The position numbers and the translations under genes are program-made. The notes beneath the pieces were generated by a model that was not told the DNA's origin, ran no database searches, and worked only from the letters and a program-made list of their open reading frames with translations. A stretch of DNA of 64,000 nucleotides, taken from Neisseria sp. 83E34. Lineage in GTDB: Bacteria; Pseudomonadota; Gammaproteobacteria; Burkholderiales; Neisseriaceae. Position 1 is the stretch's first letter; every line of letters begins with the position of its first letter. This document shows positions 39,122-47,464 of the stretch, one piece after another. Location: positions 1 to 64,000 of the forward strand of contig NZ_LGYH01000007.1 of assembly GCF_001308015.1 (NCBI RefSeq), in the 5' to 3' direction.

Positions 39122-41123
39122 GGTTTAAATCCTCGGCCAATTCTTGTAAATGTCGAGTGTGTTCGGGAAATTCTTTTTCTAAATCGCGCTCATTGCGGCT
39201 GGATGACATGGCAAAGCGTACCTTGCCTTTGTCAAACAGTACCCAAGCACGTTTTTCTCTTACATAAAACATAAAAATCGTGCCCAACACCAGCAACACA
39301 GAACCCAGATAAACCAGCGAAGCGCCGGGAGAACGGGTCATCTGTAAGCCGGAAGAGCGCACTTCTTTGAAACCGTTTAGCTGCAGCAACACCGGAGCGG
39401 GATATTCTTTCAAGCCGGAATATGCTTCCAAAACATGTGCCACAAAAAGATCCCGCGCATTATCCGGCGCCCAAGCCGCCAGTTTGCCATCCGCAACAGC
39501 TTGTTCCAGTGTCGCGTTTACCGCGCCATACACAATCTTATAATAATATTCCCGCATTTTATCCCGCTGCTCAGCCGGAAATGCTTGGGTAATAAATTCT
39601 TCGATACCCGGGAAGCCTTTGCGGGCAAACAATTCCAACGTATTGTTTACCGCCTGGCCGAACTGCCGGCGCACATCTTGCGGCGCGGCTTCTGCGGCAC
39701 GCGCCACAATCTTGCTGCGTTCTTCGTGATTATTGATTAACTCGCGCAGCGTCATGAATGTGTCGATTTTGCCCTGATTGTCTGCGGGAATGCGCAACCA
39801 ACGGTATTGCTCATCCAAAGCTTGGCGCGTACCTGTGATAAAGAAATACGATCCGCCCTGATCAATCGGCAGCATATAGTTTTTATATTCAACAGCTTGT
39901 CCGGCGCTATCGCGCAATCGGTAGATAATGGAAGGGCCGATATTGGTAAAGCGCTTTTCCTGCTTCACGGCACGCACATCGTTTAATTTACTGCGAAAAT
40001 CCTTTTGCGCTTCCGCAGGTGCGCTCATATCTTCCACATTCATGGCTGAAAATTGATCAAACTCAATCTGATATTTTTGCGCCGCCAGATTCAGCGGAAA
40101 TGCCGCCATCGATTTGGCATTTAGTTCGGCAAACTGATTGCTTGGATTGCCCAAATCCCATGCTTTGAATTTCAAATCCGAGCCGCCGTCGGCAAAGCTG
40201 GCTTGGTAAATTGTGATGCCGTCAACGGTAAGCGGGTGGTTCACGCGGATAGTGTGCTCTGATTTGGCACCGGTTTTACGGTCGGTTACGATTAAATCAC
40301 TGGCAAAATCTTTCGGCATGCCGGTGTTGTAAAAATCAATATGGAATTTTTTGAGAGTAACGCTGAAAGGCAGATCTTGTACCAGCATGCCTTTATCGGC
40401 ATTGAGAAACACCACATCCGCCGTTTGCCCCTCAATAACGTTTACATTACCTCGAAAGGAAATATTGTTTTCCCCCATCACACTTTCAGGTTTGAAATCT
40501 TTCGCGAACATGGAAGTTTCATCGGCCACGATACGGCCTGTAAGCATACCCATTTTCAAAAGCAGGTTGCTATCGATCAAACCGCCCATGCAAATCACAA
40601 TCAGCGCAACGTGTGCGCAGATATAGCCCCACTTATTGGCAGAACCTTTTTTAGCCGCCACGATTACCGAGCCGTCTTCACGCTCGGCGGTTTTGCTGAC
40701 AAAGCCCTGCACTTCCAAATAACGCGCCGCCACATCCGGCGAGAGATTATGGTTCAATTCCACACTATGGCGCATGGCTGCCAGCGACTGGGCTTTAGCT
40801 TGAAGGCGGAACGATTTCATTTCCCGCATAAACGGCGGGATGTTGCGCCACAAACACAAGCCCGTGCTGATTACCAAAAAAAGCATAATCAACACAAACC
40901 AGCTTGAAGTATACACATCATGCAAGCCCAAGAATCGGAAAATTTCCGACCAAAACGGGCCGAATTTCACCACATAATCTGTGGCCTGTTGATTCTGCTG
41001 CAACACCGTACCGATAATCGAAGCAATACCCAACACGCTCAACAGCGCCACGGCAAAGCGCATGGAGCTGAGAAAAGCAAACCATGGTCGGCGGATAAGT
41101 GGTGTTTTTTTGGGCGTGTTCAT
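39114..41123 (-). CDS. ccsB: System II cytochrome c biogenesis protein ResB/CcsB
   Basis: A 669-aa partner of CcsA. There are three N-terminal membrane helices (about residues 14-190, including F-L-S-S-M-R-F-A-V-A-L-L) and a large periplasmic domain. A final helix near 615-635 is followed by a cytoplasmic tail. Family marks are G-P-F-W-S-E-I-F-R-F-L-G-L and F-Y-V-R-E-K-R near the end. The ATG at 41123 is chosen; an in-frame TTG 7 codons earlier lacks a better ribosome binding site. The gap to the cytochrome c4 gene upstream holds a DUS pair and a strong terminator, so the synthase operon has its own promoter. Confidence 0.92.
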   Translation of the reverse strand: MNTPKKTPLIRRPWFAFLSSMRFAVALLSVLGIASIIGTVLQQNQQATDYVVKFGPFWSEIFRFLGLHDVYTSSWFVLIMLFLVISTGLCLWRNIPPFMREMKSFRLQAKAQSLAAMRHSVELNHNLSPDVAARYLEVQGFVSKTAEREDGSVIVAAKKGSANKWGYICAHVALIVICMGGLIDSNLLLKMGMLTGRIVADETSMFAKDFKPESVMGENNISFRGNVNVIEGQTADVVFLNADKGMLVQDLPFSVTLKKFHIDFYNTGMPKDFASDLIVTDRKTGAKSEHTIRVNHPLTVDGITIYQASFADGGSDLKFKAWDLGNPSNQFAELNAKSMAAFPLNLAAQKYQIEFDQFSAMNVEDMSAPAEAQKDFRSKLNDVRAVKQEKRFTNIGPSIIYRLRDSAGQAVEYKNYMLPIDQGGSYFFITGTRQALDEQYRWLRIPADNQGKIDTFMTLRELINNHEERSKIVARAAEAAPQDVRRQFGQAVNNTLELFARKGFPGIEEFITQAFPAEQRDKMREYYYKIVYGAVNATLEQAVADGKLAAWAPDNARDLFVAHVLEAYSGLKEYPAPVLLQLNGFKEVRSSGLQMTRSPGASLVYLGSVLLVLGTIFMFYVREKRAWVLFDKGKVRFAMSSSRNERDLEKEFPEHTRHLQELAEDLNHE

Positions 41124-41157
41124 ATGATTGGTAGCGGGAAACAATCTGAAAAATAGG

Positions 41158-41202
41158 TTTCAGACAGGCATTTGATTTCTTGCAACTTATGCCTGTCTGA
41201 AA
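41158..41202. repeat. DUS pair upstream of resB
   Basis: Exact DUS in inverted orientation (arms 41158-41171 and 41189-41202, 17-nt spacer). It lies between the terminator of cytochrome c4 and the resB start, in the promoter region of the synthase operon. Confidence 0.65.
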
Positions 41203-41255
41203 TATTTTGCAACATCAAAATATTGTGGATTAAGCAATTCGATTTTACTACAAAA

Positions 41256-41292
41256 CAGGCTGCCCGCACGGAAAAACCGCACAGGCAGCCTG
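41256..41292 (-). terminator. terminator of cytochrome c4
   Basis: The arms CAGGCTGCC (41256-41264) and GGCAGCCTG (41284-41292) pair, with an extendable inner stem CCGCAC/GTGCGG-like region. On the minus strand they are followed by TTTTG, 16 nt after the cytochrome stop. Confidence 0.75.
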
Positions 41293-41308
41293 CCTATCCC
41301 ATTAAAAA

Positions 41309-41938
41309 TTAATGTAAGCCTTGGATGAAGTTACCCACGGCATTCATTTCTTCTGCCGACAAGCGCTTGGCAATATCTTCCATCATAGCATTTTTACGAA
41401 CACCGCTTTGATAAGCTTTCAACTGCTCCACCACATATTCTTTGTGTTGGCCGCCGATGCGCGGGAAAGCCAAAGTATCGGTGCCGCCCGCCGGCATACC
41501 TGCACCGTTCGGGCCGTGGCACGACATACATGCCGGAATGCCTTTTTCAGCCAAACCGCCGCGGAACAGCTTCGCGCCCAGCTCGGGATTTTCTTTCGGA
41601 TGCACCTCACCGGCTTTCGGATATTGCGTAGCAAAGAAAGCGGCCACATCGCGGATTTGCTCATCGGTCAGCGTAGAAATGCCGGGAGACACACGCATTT
41701 GCTCGGCATTACCCCAAGTGCGTTTGCCATCACGGATATCTCGTGCGTGTTTTTCAATATAATTCGGCATCTGTGCCGCCAGACGCGGATAGGTTGCAAT
41801 GCCGCTGTTACCGTCGGTCGCGTGGCACGACGAACACAAAGTAGCTGCGATCTCTTTACCTTTGGCAACGTCGGCTTTAGGTGCGGCAGTAACCCCACAT
41901 GCCAATACCGACAATGCCAACAAAGTAATTCGTTTCAT
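41309..41938 (-). CDS. diheme cytochrome c4
   Basis: A 209-aa periplasmic or membrane-associated diheme cytochrome that takes electrons from the bc1 complex to terminal oxidases. A signal peptide (about 1-18) precedes two homologous halves with heme sites C-S-S-C-H (about 36-40) and C-M-S-C-H (about 137-141). Late methionines are possible axial ligands. AGGAG precedes the ATG. It is encoded next to the System II heme-attachment genes that mature it. Confidence 0.93.
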   Translation of the reverse strand: MKRITLLALSVLACGVTAAPKADVAKGKEIAATLCSSCHATDGNSGIATYPRLAAQMPNYIEKHARDIRDGKRTWGNAEQMRVSPGISTLTDEQIRDVAAFFATQYPKAGEVHPKENPELGAKLFRGGLAEKGIPACMSCHGPNGAGMPAGGTDTLAFPRIGGQHKEYVVEQLKAYQSGVRKNAMMEDIAKRLSAEEMNAVGNFIQGLH

Positions 41939-42076
41939 GGAAGTGCTCCTGATTACAGCATTGCAAACCGCAATACCCTTTTATTCTATACTCAACGGGC
42001 TTATTTACGCCCGAATCAAACCGACTAATCTTAAATATGATATTCTATACCAAATTTACAGTATTTTTCCATAGCC

Positions 42077-42715
42077 ATGAATTTATTTCAAAATGCAAAA
42101 TTCTTCACAACCGTAAACCACTTGAAAGATTTGCCCGACACACCGGCCGAAATAGCTTTTGTGGGCCGCAGTAACGCCGGCAAATCGAGCGCTATCAACA
42201 CATTATGCAACCATGTGCGGCTGGCTTATGTTTCCAAAACACCGGGGCGCACGCAACATATCAATTTTTTCGAGCTCTCCGACGGCAATTTTATGGTCGA
42301 TCTGCCGGGTTACGGCTATGCCGAAGTGCCCGAAGCGGTACGCAAACATTGGGTGCAACTTTTAGGCAACTATCTGCAAACCCGCAAAGAACTTATCGGG
42401 CTGGTGCTGATTATGGACTGCCGCCATCCGCTCAAACCGCTGGATATGCAGATGCTTGATTTTTTTGAAGCAACCGGCCGGCCGGTGCATATTTTATTGT
42501 CTAAAGCCGATAAATTATCTAAAAACGACCAAATTAAAACCTTGTCTTCTGTCAAAAAAGCGTTAAAACCGTTTATGGAACGTCAAGAAGTGAGCGTTCA
42601 GCTGTTTTCGAGCCTGAAAAAACAAGGCATTGAGGAGGTAAATGAAACGGTAGCCAAATGGTTTGCGCGCCTGCCCAAGCCTCAAAATGAAGAAGCGCAA
42701 ACAGAAGAAGAATAA
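42077..42715 (+). CDS. engB: ribosome biogenesis GTPase EngB/YsxC/YihA
   Basis: A 212-aa small GTPase needed for maturation of the large ribosomal subunit. GTPase motifs are G1 G-R-S-N-A-G-K-S-S (about 31-39), the T-P-G-R-T-Q switch, G3 D-L-P-G-Y-G and G4 L-S-K-A-D-K. It stands divergently from cytochrome c4 with a 138-bp gap. The Glu-rich tail (E-E-A-Q-T-E-E-E) is not conserved in the family. Confidence 0.94.
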   Translation: MNLFQNAKFFTTVNHLKDLPDTPAEIAFVGRSNAGKSSAINTLCNHVRLAYVSKTPGRTQHINFFELSDGNFMVDLPGYGYAEVPEAVRKHWVQLLGNYLQTRKELIGLVLIMDCRHPLKPLDMQMLDFFEATGRPVHILLSKADKLSKNDQIKTLSSVKKALKPFMERQEVSVQLFSSLKKQGIEEVNETVAKWFARLPKPQNEEAQTEEE

Positions 42716-42719
42716 AACC

Positions 42720-42753
42720 ATGCCTGTCTGAACATTTTCAGACAGGCATTTTT
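42720..42753 (+). terminator. DUS terminator after engB
   Basis: 13-bp arms (42720-42732, 42737-42749), both exact DUS, followed by T's. It lies 5 nt after the stop and faces the convergent AEC gene. Confidence 0.8.
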
Positions 42754-42764
42754 AATGAACCCGC

Positions 42765-43720
42765 TCACATCAAACCGGCCGAACGCAGCCATACCATCCC
42801 TGCCACGGCGGAAAAAATAGCGCCTGCCGTGGTGATACCGGTGATATTGGCTGCCGCCACATCATTGCCGCCCATCGATTTCGCCATCACATAGCTGGCC
42901 GACGCTACCGGTGTGGCAGTCATCAGAAAGAGCACGCCCATAGGAATGCCGCGGAAGCCGAAAGCCAACCCGACCGCCACTGCCACGGCTGGCGCCACAA
43001 TTAAACGCCCTATGCTCGCCTGCATCGAAACATCCGAAGCATGGATAACGGACCGGATATCGAATGTCGCGCCCGCGCAAATCAAAGCCAGCGGCAGAGC
43101 GATATCCGCCAGATAGCCGCCCGTTCGCATCACCGTTTGCGGCATAGCGATATGAAGCTGCTGCAACAACATAGCGGCCACAATGGCCAGAATCAGCGGG
43201 TTGGTCATAACTTTTTAGCAGTATCTTTCATCCGCTGCCCGATCGAGCTTTCGGCCGAACGGCTCAAAGTAACCACCGCCAGAATGTTATACAGAATGGT
43301 TATCGCGCCCGTGTACACCGCACCTGCGGCCAGACCCTCATTGCCATAAGCATTGGACACAAACGCCAGTCCGATGATGGCAAGATTGCTGCGGAACACG
43401 CCTTGCACAAACACACCTTTGTCGCGGATTTGCGGCACCCGTTGCCAAGCATAAAGCTCGGCGGCCAGAAACAGCACCAGCGCCGAAACCGCGCCTGCCG
43501 CCACCAGCATAAACTGCTCCCGATAATGTACTTCGCTTTTCATCAGGCTGACAAACAAAACACAAGGCAGACCGTAGCGGAAGACCAGCTTGGCTGCCTG
43601 CGCGCAAAAATGTGCATCCACCTGCCCACTGCGGCGCAGATACCAGCCGAACACCAGCAACAGAAAGTTCGGCAGCGTCACGCCGAGTGCGAATAAAAAG
43701 GCGTTGAAAATATCGGTCAT
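42765..43720 (-). pseudogene. AEC-family permease broken by a one-base frameshift
   Basis: Two overlapping reading frames together make one AEC (auxin efflux carrier-like) permease of normal length. The first, 171 aa (43720-43205), holds the N-terminal helices; the second, 147 aa (43208-42765), holds the rest (G-G-Y-L-A-D-I-A-L-P-L-A-L-I-C-A-G). They meet at a run of five A's in G-C-T-A-A-A-A-A-G on the coding strand. One extra A would join them as A-K-K-V-M-T-N-P-L. So this is a recent mutation, a phase-variable tract, a sequencing error, or a low-level -1 frameshift. The AEC substrate (malate, malonate or an amino acid) cannot be predicted. Confidence 0.8.
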
Positions 43721-43748
43721 GATTGTGGGGTTGGGTTGGCGGTTAAGG

Positions 43749-43793
43749 TTTCAGACAGGCATTCTGGCTTACCAATCCAATGCCTGTCTGAAA
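43749..43793 (-). terminator. paired DUS after selO
   Basis: 15-bp arms (43749-43763, 43779-43793), both exact DUS, 4 nt after the selO stop and 29 nt before the AEC gene start. Confidence 0.7.
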
Positions 43794-43796
43794 ACA

Positions 43797-45269
43797 TCAG
43801 CTCGAGCAGCTCACGCAAATACCTGCTGCCCATTCCGGCGCGGGTTCGGCGAAATCGGCAAACTCCGCACGTTCTTCAAATGGGTTGGCCAGACAGCGGC
43901 GCAGGCGTTCGATTTCGCCGAAGTGTCCTTGTTTGGCCTGTTCAATCGCCTGCTCGGCCAGATAATTGCGCAACACATAAAGCGGGTTCACGCTATTCAT
44001 TCGCACGGCGCGCGCTTGCAGATCGCTGTTTTCCGCCCGCAAGCGGGTGCGGTAGCCGCCCAGCCACAAAGTGAACGCTTCCATATCTTGTTGGCCGAAC
44101 AAAGCGGCGAGTTTGGGCGGAACGGGTGCGCCGTGTATATTGCCCGTTTCACTCAAATGCCTGAAGAATAATGTGAAATCGACGCGTCGGCCTTGCAGCA
44201 CGTTAAACATATCGGTGATTAATTCTTCGTCTTCTTTGCGCTCGGTTTGCAAACCCAGCTTGGCGCGTATGTTTTTCAGATAGGCATTGCGGTAAAGGTC
44301 GGGGAAAGCATCCAACACTGCCACCAAATCGGCTTCTTCGCACAAAGGCAAGAAACAGGATGCCAGCCGCGAAAGGTTCCAATGCACCACATAAGGCTGC
44401 TCGTTATAAGCATAACGCCCGCCCGAATCGGAATGGTTGCACACATGGCGGCGGTCGTAGGCATCGAGAAAACCAAACGGGCCGTAATCAATCGTCAGCC
44501 CCAGCGCCGACATATTGTCGGTATTCAACACGCCGTGACAAAAGCCCACCGCCTGCCATGCGGCCACCAAGTCGGCAGTACGCTCGGAAATGGTTTGCAA
44601 CAGGGCAAGATAGGGTTGATCCGCTTGCGTGCATTCAGGGAAATGGTGTCGGATTAAAAAATCGGCCAAAGGTTGCAGATATTCGTGGAGGCCTTTGTGA
44701 TAGAAATATTCGAAGTGACCGAAGCGAATAAAGCTCGGCGAAATACGGGTAACCACGGCGGCGGTTTCCGGCGTTTCGCGGAACACGGCATCATTGCTGC
44801 CGGCAATGCACAGCGCGCGCGTGGTAGGAATGCCCAAGCCGTGCATGGCTTCGGAGCAGAGGTATTCGCGGATGGAGGAGCGCAACACGGCGCGGCCGTC
44901 GGCAAAGCGGGAGAACGGGGTTTTGCCCGCGCCTTTGAGCTGCCATTCCCATGCCTTGCCTTGCGCGTCTTCGCTTTGGCCCAGCAACACGGCGCGGCCG
45001 TCGCCCAATTGCGGCACATACACGCCGAATTGATGGCCGCTGTACACGCTTGCCAAGGGCTGCGGCACATATTTTTTCGCGCTGCCGGCCAGCATGTCGA
45101 GCGTTTCGGGAGCGTTGAAAAAGTCGTTGGGCAAATTTAACGCTGCGGCTAAATCGTGATTTTGCGCCACCCAATAAGGATCGCCCAAAGGCTCGGTGTT
45201 AACTCGGGTGTAAAAAATATCGGGTAATTTGGCGAAATCTGTTTCGTGTAATTGGAATGTGTTGTGCAT
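43797..45269 (-). CDS. selO: SelO/YdiU protein adenylyltransferase
   Basis: A 490-aa pseudokinase-fold enzyme that transfers AMP from ATP onto Ser, Thr or Tyr of target proteins, linked to redox stress. Family motifs present are S-V-Y-S-G-H-Q-F-G-V-Y, G-D-G-R-A, the Lys-containing W-E-L-Q-L-K-G-A-G-K-T-P-F-S-R, and N-T-D-N-M-S. The extreme C terminus is V-S-C-S-S, the cysteine version of the position that is selenocysteine in some homologues. The start at 45269 matches the family; an earlier in-frame codon would add 32 unrelated residues through the DUS region. Confidence 0.92.
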   Translation of the reverse strand: MHNTFQLHETDFAKLPDIFYTRVNTEPLGDPYWVAQNHDLAAALNLPNDFFNAPETLDMLAGSAKKYVPQPLASVYSGHQFGVYVPQLGDGRAVLLGQSEDAQGKAWEWQLKGAGKTPFSRFADGRAVLRSSIREYLCSEAMHGLGIPTTRALCIAGSNDAVFRETPETAAVVTRISPSFIRFGHFEYFYHKGLHEYLQPLADFLIRHHFPECTQADQPYLALLQTISERTADLVAAWQAVGFCHGVLNTDNMSALGLTIDYGPFGFLDAYDRRHVCNHSDSGGRYAYNEQPYVVHWNLSRLASCFLPLCEEADLVAVLDAFPDLYRNAYLKNIRAKLGLQTERKEDEELITDMFNVLQGRRVDFTLFFRHLSETGNIHGAPVPPKLAALFGQQDMEAFTLWLGGYRTRLRAENSDLQARAVRMNSVNPLYVLRNYLAEQAIEQAKQGHFGEIERLRRCLANPFEERAEFADFAEPAPEWAAGICVSCSS

Positions 45270-45316
45270 AATGAGTGTTATCTTTATGGATGTACTTGTA
45301 TTGTATGGTGAAACAC

Positions 45317-45382
45317 AATGCCTGTCTGAAAACGAGCTACGCAGGTTTATGCGAAGCCAAAACATCTTTTCAGACAGGCATT
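45317..45382 (-). terminator. widely spaced DUS pair after tldD
   Basis: 16-bp arms (45317-45332, 45367-45382) with a 34-nt loop, both exact DUS, 31 nt after the tldD stop. Confidence 0.65.
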
Positions 45383-45412
45383 TTATTTTGTCGGAGTAGC
45401 CGGTTGATTCGG

Positions 45413-46855
45413 TTACATCTCGCTGCCGCCCACGGTCAATCCTGCATCAATCCGCAACGTCGGCTGGCCTACGCCCACCGGCACGCTTTGGCCGTCTTTG
45501 CCACACACGCCTATACCTTTATCTAAAGCCATATCGTTGCCAATCATGCTCACATGTTTCAACACTTCGGGGCCGTTACCGACAATGGTAGCGCCTTTTA
45601 CCGGATATTGCAGCTTGCCTTTTTCGACCCACCACGCTTCCGAAGCGCTAAACACAAACTTGCCGCTGGTAATATCCACTTGCCCGCCGCCGAAGTTCGC
45701 CGCATAAATGCCTTTGTCCACCGAAGCAATGATTTCTTCAGGATCGTGGCCGCCGCTTTCCATAAACGTATTAGTCATACGCGGCATAGGTGCGGCAGAA
45801 TAACTCTCGCGCCGACCGTTGCCGGTAACCGGCACACCCATCAGTCGGGCATTGGTTTCGTCTTGCAGATAGCCTACCAAAATACCGTCTTCAATCAGAA
45901 TGTTGCGTTTGGTTTCGTTGCCCTCGTCGTCGATATTGAGTGAACCGCGCCGATCAGCAATATCGCCCTGATCAATCACGGTAACACCTTTTGCCGCCAC
46001 GCGCTCGCCAATTCGGCCGGAAAAAGCGCTGGTTTCTTTGCGGTTGAAGTCGCCTTCCAAACCATGCCCCACCGCTTCGTGCAGCAGCACACCCGGCCAG
46101 CCGCTGCCCAACACCACTTTCATGGCGCCGGCAGGCGCAGGGCGCGCCTCTAAATTAATCAGCGCTTGCTTCACGGCCGTATCGACATAGCTTTTTACCA
46201 CCTCATCGCTGAAATACGTTAAATCAAAACGCCCGCCACCGCCGCAACTGCCCATTTCACGGCGATCGCCCTGTTTGGCGATAACCGTTACGCTCAAGCG
46301 CACCAGCGGGCGGATATCGGCAGCATGTTTACCGTCCAAACGGGCGATATAAATCAGGTCATGCTCGCAAGTCAGCCCGGCCATCACTTGCACAATACGC
46401 GGATCAGCCGCTTTGGCTAATGCCTCGACTTTATTAAGCAGGGCAACTTTGGCTGCCGAATCCAAGCTGTGCATCGGATTGATGGCTTGGTGCACGTTTT
46501 TGCCCGAAGCAGGAGCAGGCACATGTACACGCCCTTCCCCGCCGCTAGAACCGATCACGCGCACTGCATTAGCCGAGCGTGCAATGCTTTCCACACTTAG
46601 ATCATCCGCATAAGCAAATGCCGTTTTCTCACCCGAAACCGCACGCACCCCCACGCCCTGATCGATCTGAAAGCTGCCGGATTTCACCATTCCTTCTTCC
46701 AGATGCCAGCTTTCAAAAGCCATCCGCTGGCAATAAATATCGGCGTAATCCACCTTGTTGGCACCGATAATGCCGAGGCTTTTCGCCAAGCTTTCGGGAG
46801 AAAGCTGATTGGCAGCAAGCAGGTCTTGCACAACGGTTTGATAAGTATTCTGCAT
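45413..46855 (-). CDS. tldD: metalloprotease TldD
   Basis: A 480-aa subunit of the TldD/TldE zinc peptidase, which trims peptides and processes modified peptides such as microcins and, in E. coli, the antitoxin CcdA. The active site is H-E-A-V-G-H-G-L-E-G-D (HExxxH, about residue 240). The N-terminal part has the expected A-D-I-Y-C-Q region and the C-terminal half G-G-Q-V-D-I-T-S-G. The start at 46855 removes five residues from the longest frame. A TldE (PmbA) partner is not in the window. Confidence 0.93.
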   Translation of the reverse strand: MQNTYQTVVQDLLAANQLSPESLAKSLGIIGANKVDYADIYCQRMAFESWHLEEGMVKSGSFQIDQGVGVRAVSGEKTAFAYADDLSVESIARSANAVRVIGSSGGEGRVHVPAPASGKNVHQAINPMHSLDSAAKVALLNKVEALAKAADPRIVQVMAGLTCEHDLIYIARLDGKHAADIRPLVRLSVTVIAKQGDRREMGSCGGGGRFDLTYFSDEVVKSYVDTAVKQALINLEARPAPAGAMKVVLGSGWPGVLLHEAVGHGLEGDFNRKETSAFSGRIGERVAAKGVTVIDQGDIADRRGSLNIDDEGNETKRNILIEDGILVGYLQDETNARLMGVPVTGNGRRESYSAAPMPRMTNTFMESGGHDPEEIIASVDKGIYAANFGGGQVDITSGKFVFSASEAWWVEKGKLQYPVKGATIVGNGPEVLKHVSMIGNDMALDKGIGVCGKDGQSVPVGVGQPTLRIDAGLTVGGSEM

Positions 46856-47048
46856 ATTGTTTGAGCGCATTTAAAGATTTGAATTAATAGATAATTATAC
46901 TGGATTTAAACGTGCTTTGACACGCTGCTTAAATTTGTTAAATACACCGGATACGGAAATTTTATCGATTACCCACTACTTAAATTTATTTTTTTCTTAT
47001 ATTTTTCAAAACACTATAAAAATACAGTAAATTTATTTAATTTATGTA
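46856..47048. other. A+T-rich gap between tldD and the Fur-controlled sRNA
   Basis: Strongly A+T-rich, especially 46975-47048. No open frame or DUS was seen. It should contain the tldD promoter on the minus strand. Confidence 0.4.
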
Positions 47049-47076
47049 TTGATAATTATTATCGTTTGTGTATAAT
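47049..47076 (+). promoter_or_regulatory. Fur-box promoter of the sRNA
   Basis: A -35 TTGATA (47049-47054) and -10 TATAAT (47071-47076) have a 16-bp spacer. Overlapping the -35 is TGATAAT-T-ATTATCG (47050-47064), which matches 13 of the 14 half-site bases of the 7-1-7 Fur consensus TGATAATnATTATCA. Fur-Fe2+ bound here would block RNA polymerase, so transcription should rise when iron is scarce. Confidence 0.82.
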
Positions 47077-47082
47077 AAAAAC

Positions 47083-47257
47083 CACTCAGTTATCCATAGC
47101 TGAGAGCCATTAAACATCCAAACATCTATTCCCTTTTTTTGTTTTAAACTGCTTTTTGGAGAATGCCTATTAGCTAAAACAATTCCCTTACCTCGAATAC
47201 TCAAAACCGAAAAACCATACCACCCGTTGCCTGAAACAGCGGGTGGTATGGTTTTTT
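47083..47257 (+). ncRNA. Fur-controlled small RNA, NrrF-like candidate
   Basis: From the predicted start (about 47083) to the terminator is about 175 nt with no convincing reading frame. A 5' hairpin CTCAG (47085-47089)/CTGAG (47100-47104) is followed by an unstructured A/C/T-rich stretch suited to Hfq and mRNA pairing, then a strong terminator. In Neisseria the sRNA NrrF is about this long, is Fur-repressed through a box in its promoter, and down-regulates succinate dehydrogenase. Architecture and genus make this the likely orthologue; I could not align the sequences. Confidence 0.65.
47210..47257 (+). terminator. strong rho-independent terminator of the sRNA
   Basis: A perfect 17-bp stem (47210-47226 with 47240-47256) around a 13-nt loop. 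The stem's 3' arm ends in the T-run itself (GGTTTTTT). The A-run on the 5' side makes it bidirectional in principle. Confidence 0.9.
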
Positions 47258-47270
47258 AGAATCACGAAAC

Positions 47271-47302
47271 TGCCTGTCTGAACAATATTTCAGACAGGCA
47301 TT
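47271..47302. repeat. DUS pair between the sRNA and the MBL-fold gene
   Basis: Exact DUS at 47271-47282 and its complement at 47289-47300. It lies 14 nt after the sRNA terminator, so it could reinforce termination. Confidence 0.65.
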
Positions 47303-47464
47303 AGTATCTCGCCAACCATCATCAATCCAACTAATTATCCTTTAGTATTGCAATCCTGTATCCGATATAATCTGCAAATTTTGGATGCGCTTTGGCATCT
47401 GACTTCAAATGTCGAAACATCCCTTTTTCTTCATTTTGAAAACTTAAACAACACAGGTTGGAAA

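Noticed and set aside
43190-43215. Programmed -1 frameshift as the main explanation for the AEC gene
   Set aside because: The heptamer is T-AAA-AAG rather than A-AAA-AAG, and no downstream stem was found, so mutation or tract-length change is more likely.
47083-47257. Small protein gene under the Fur box
   Set aside because: No start codon with a ribosome binding site leads into a frame of useful length before the terminator.
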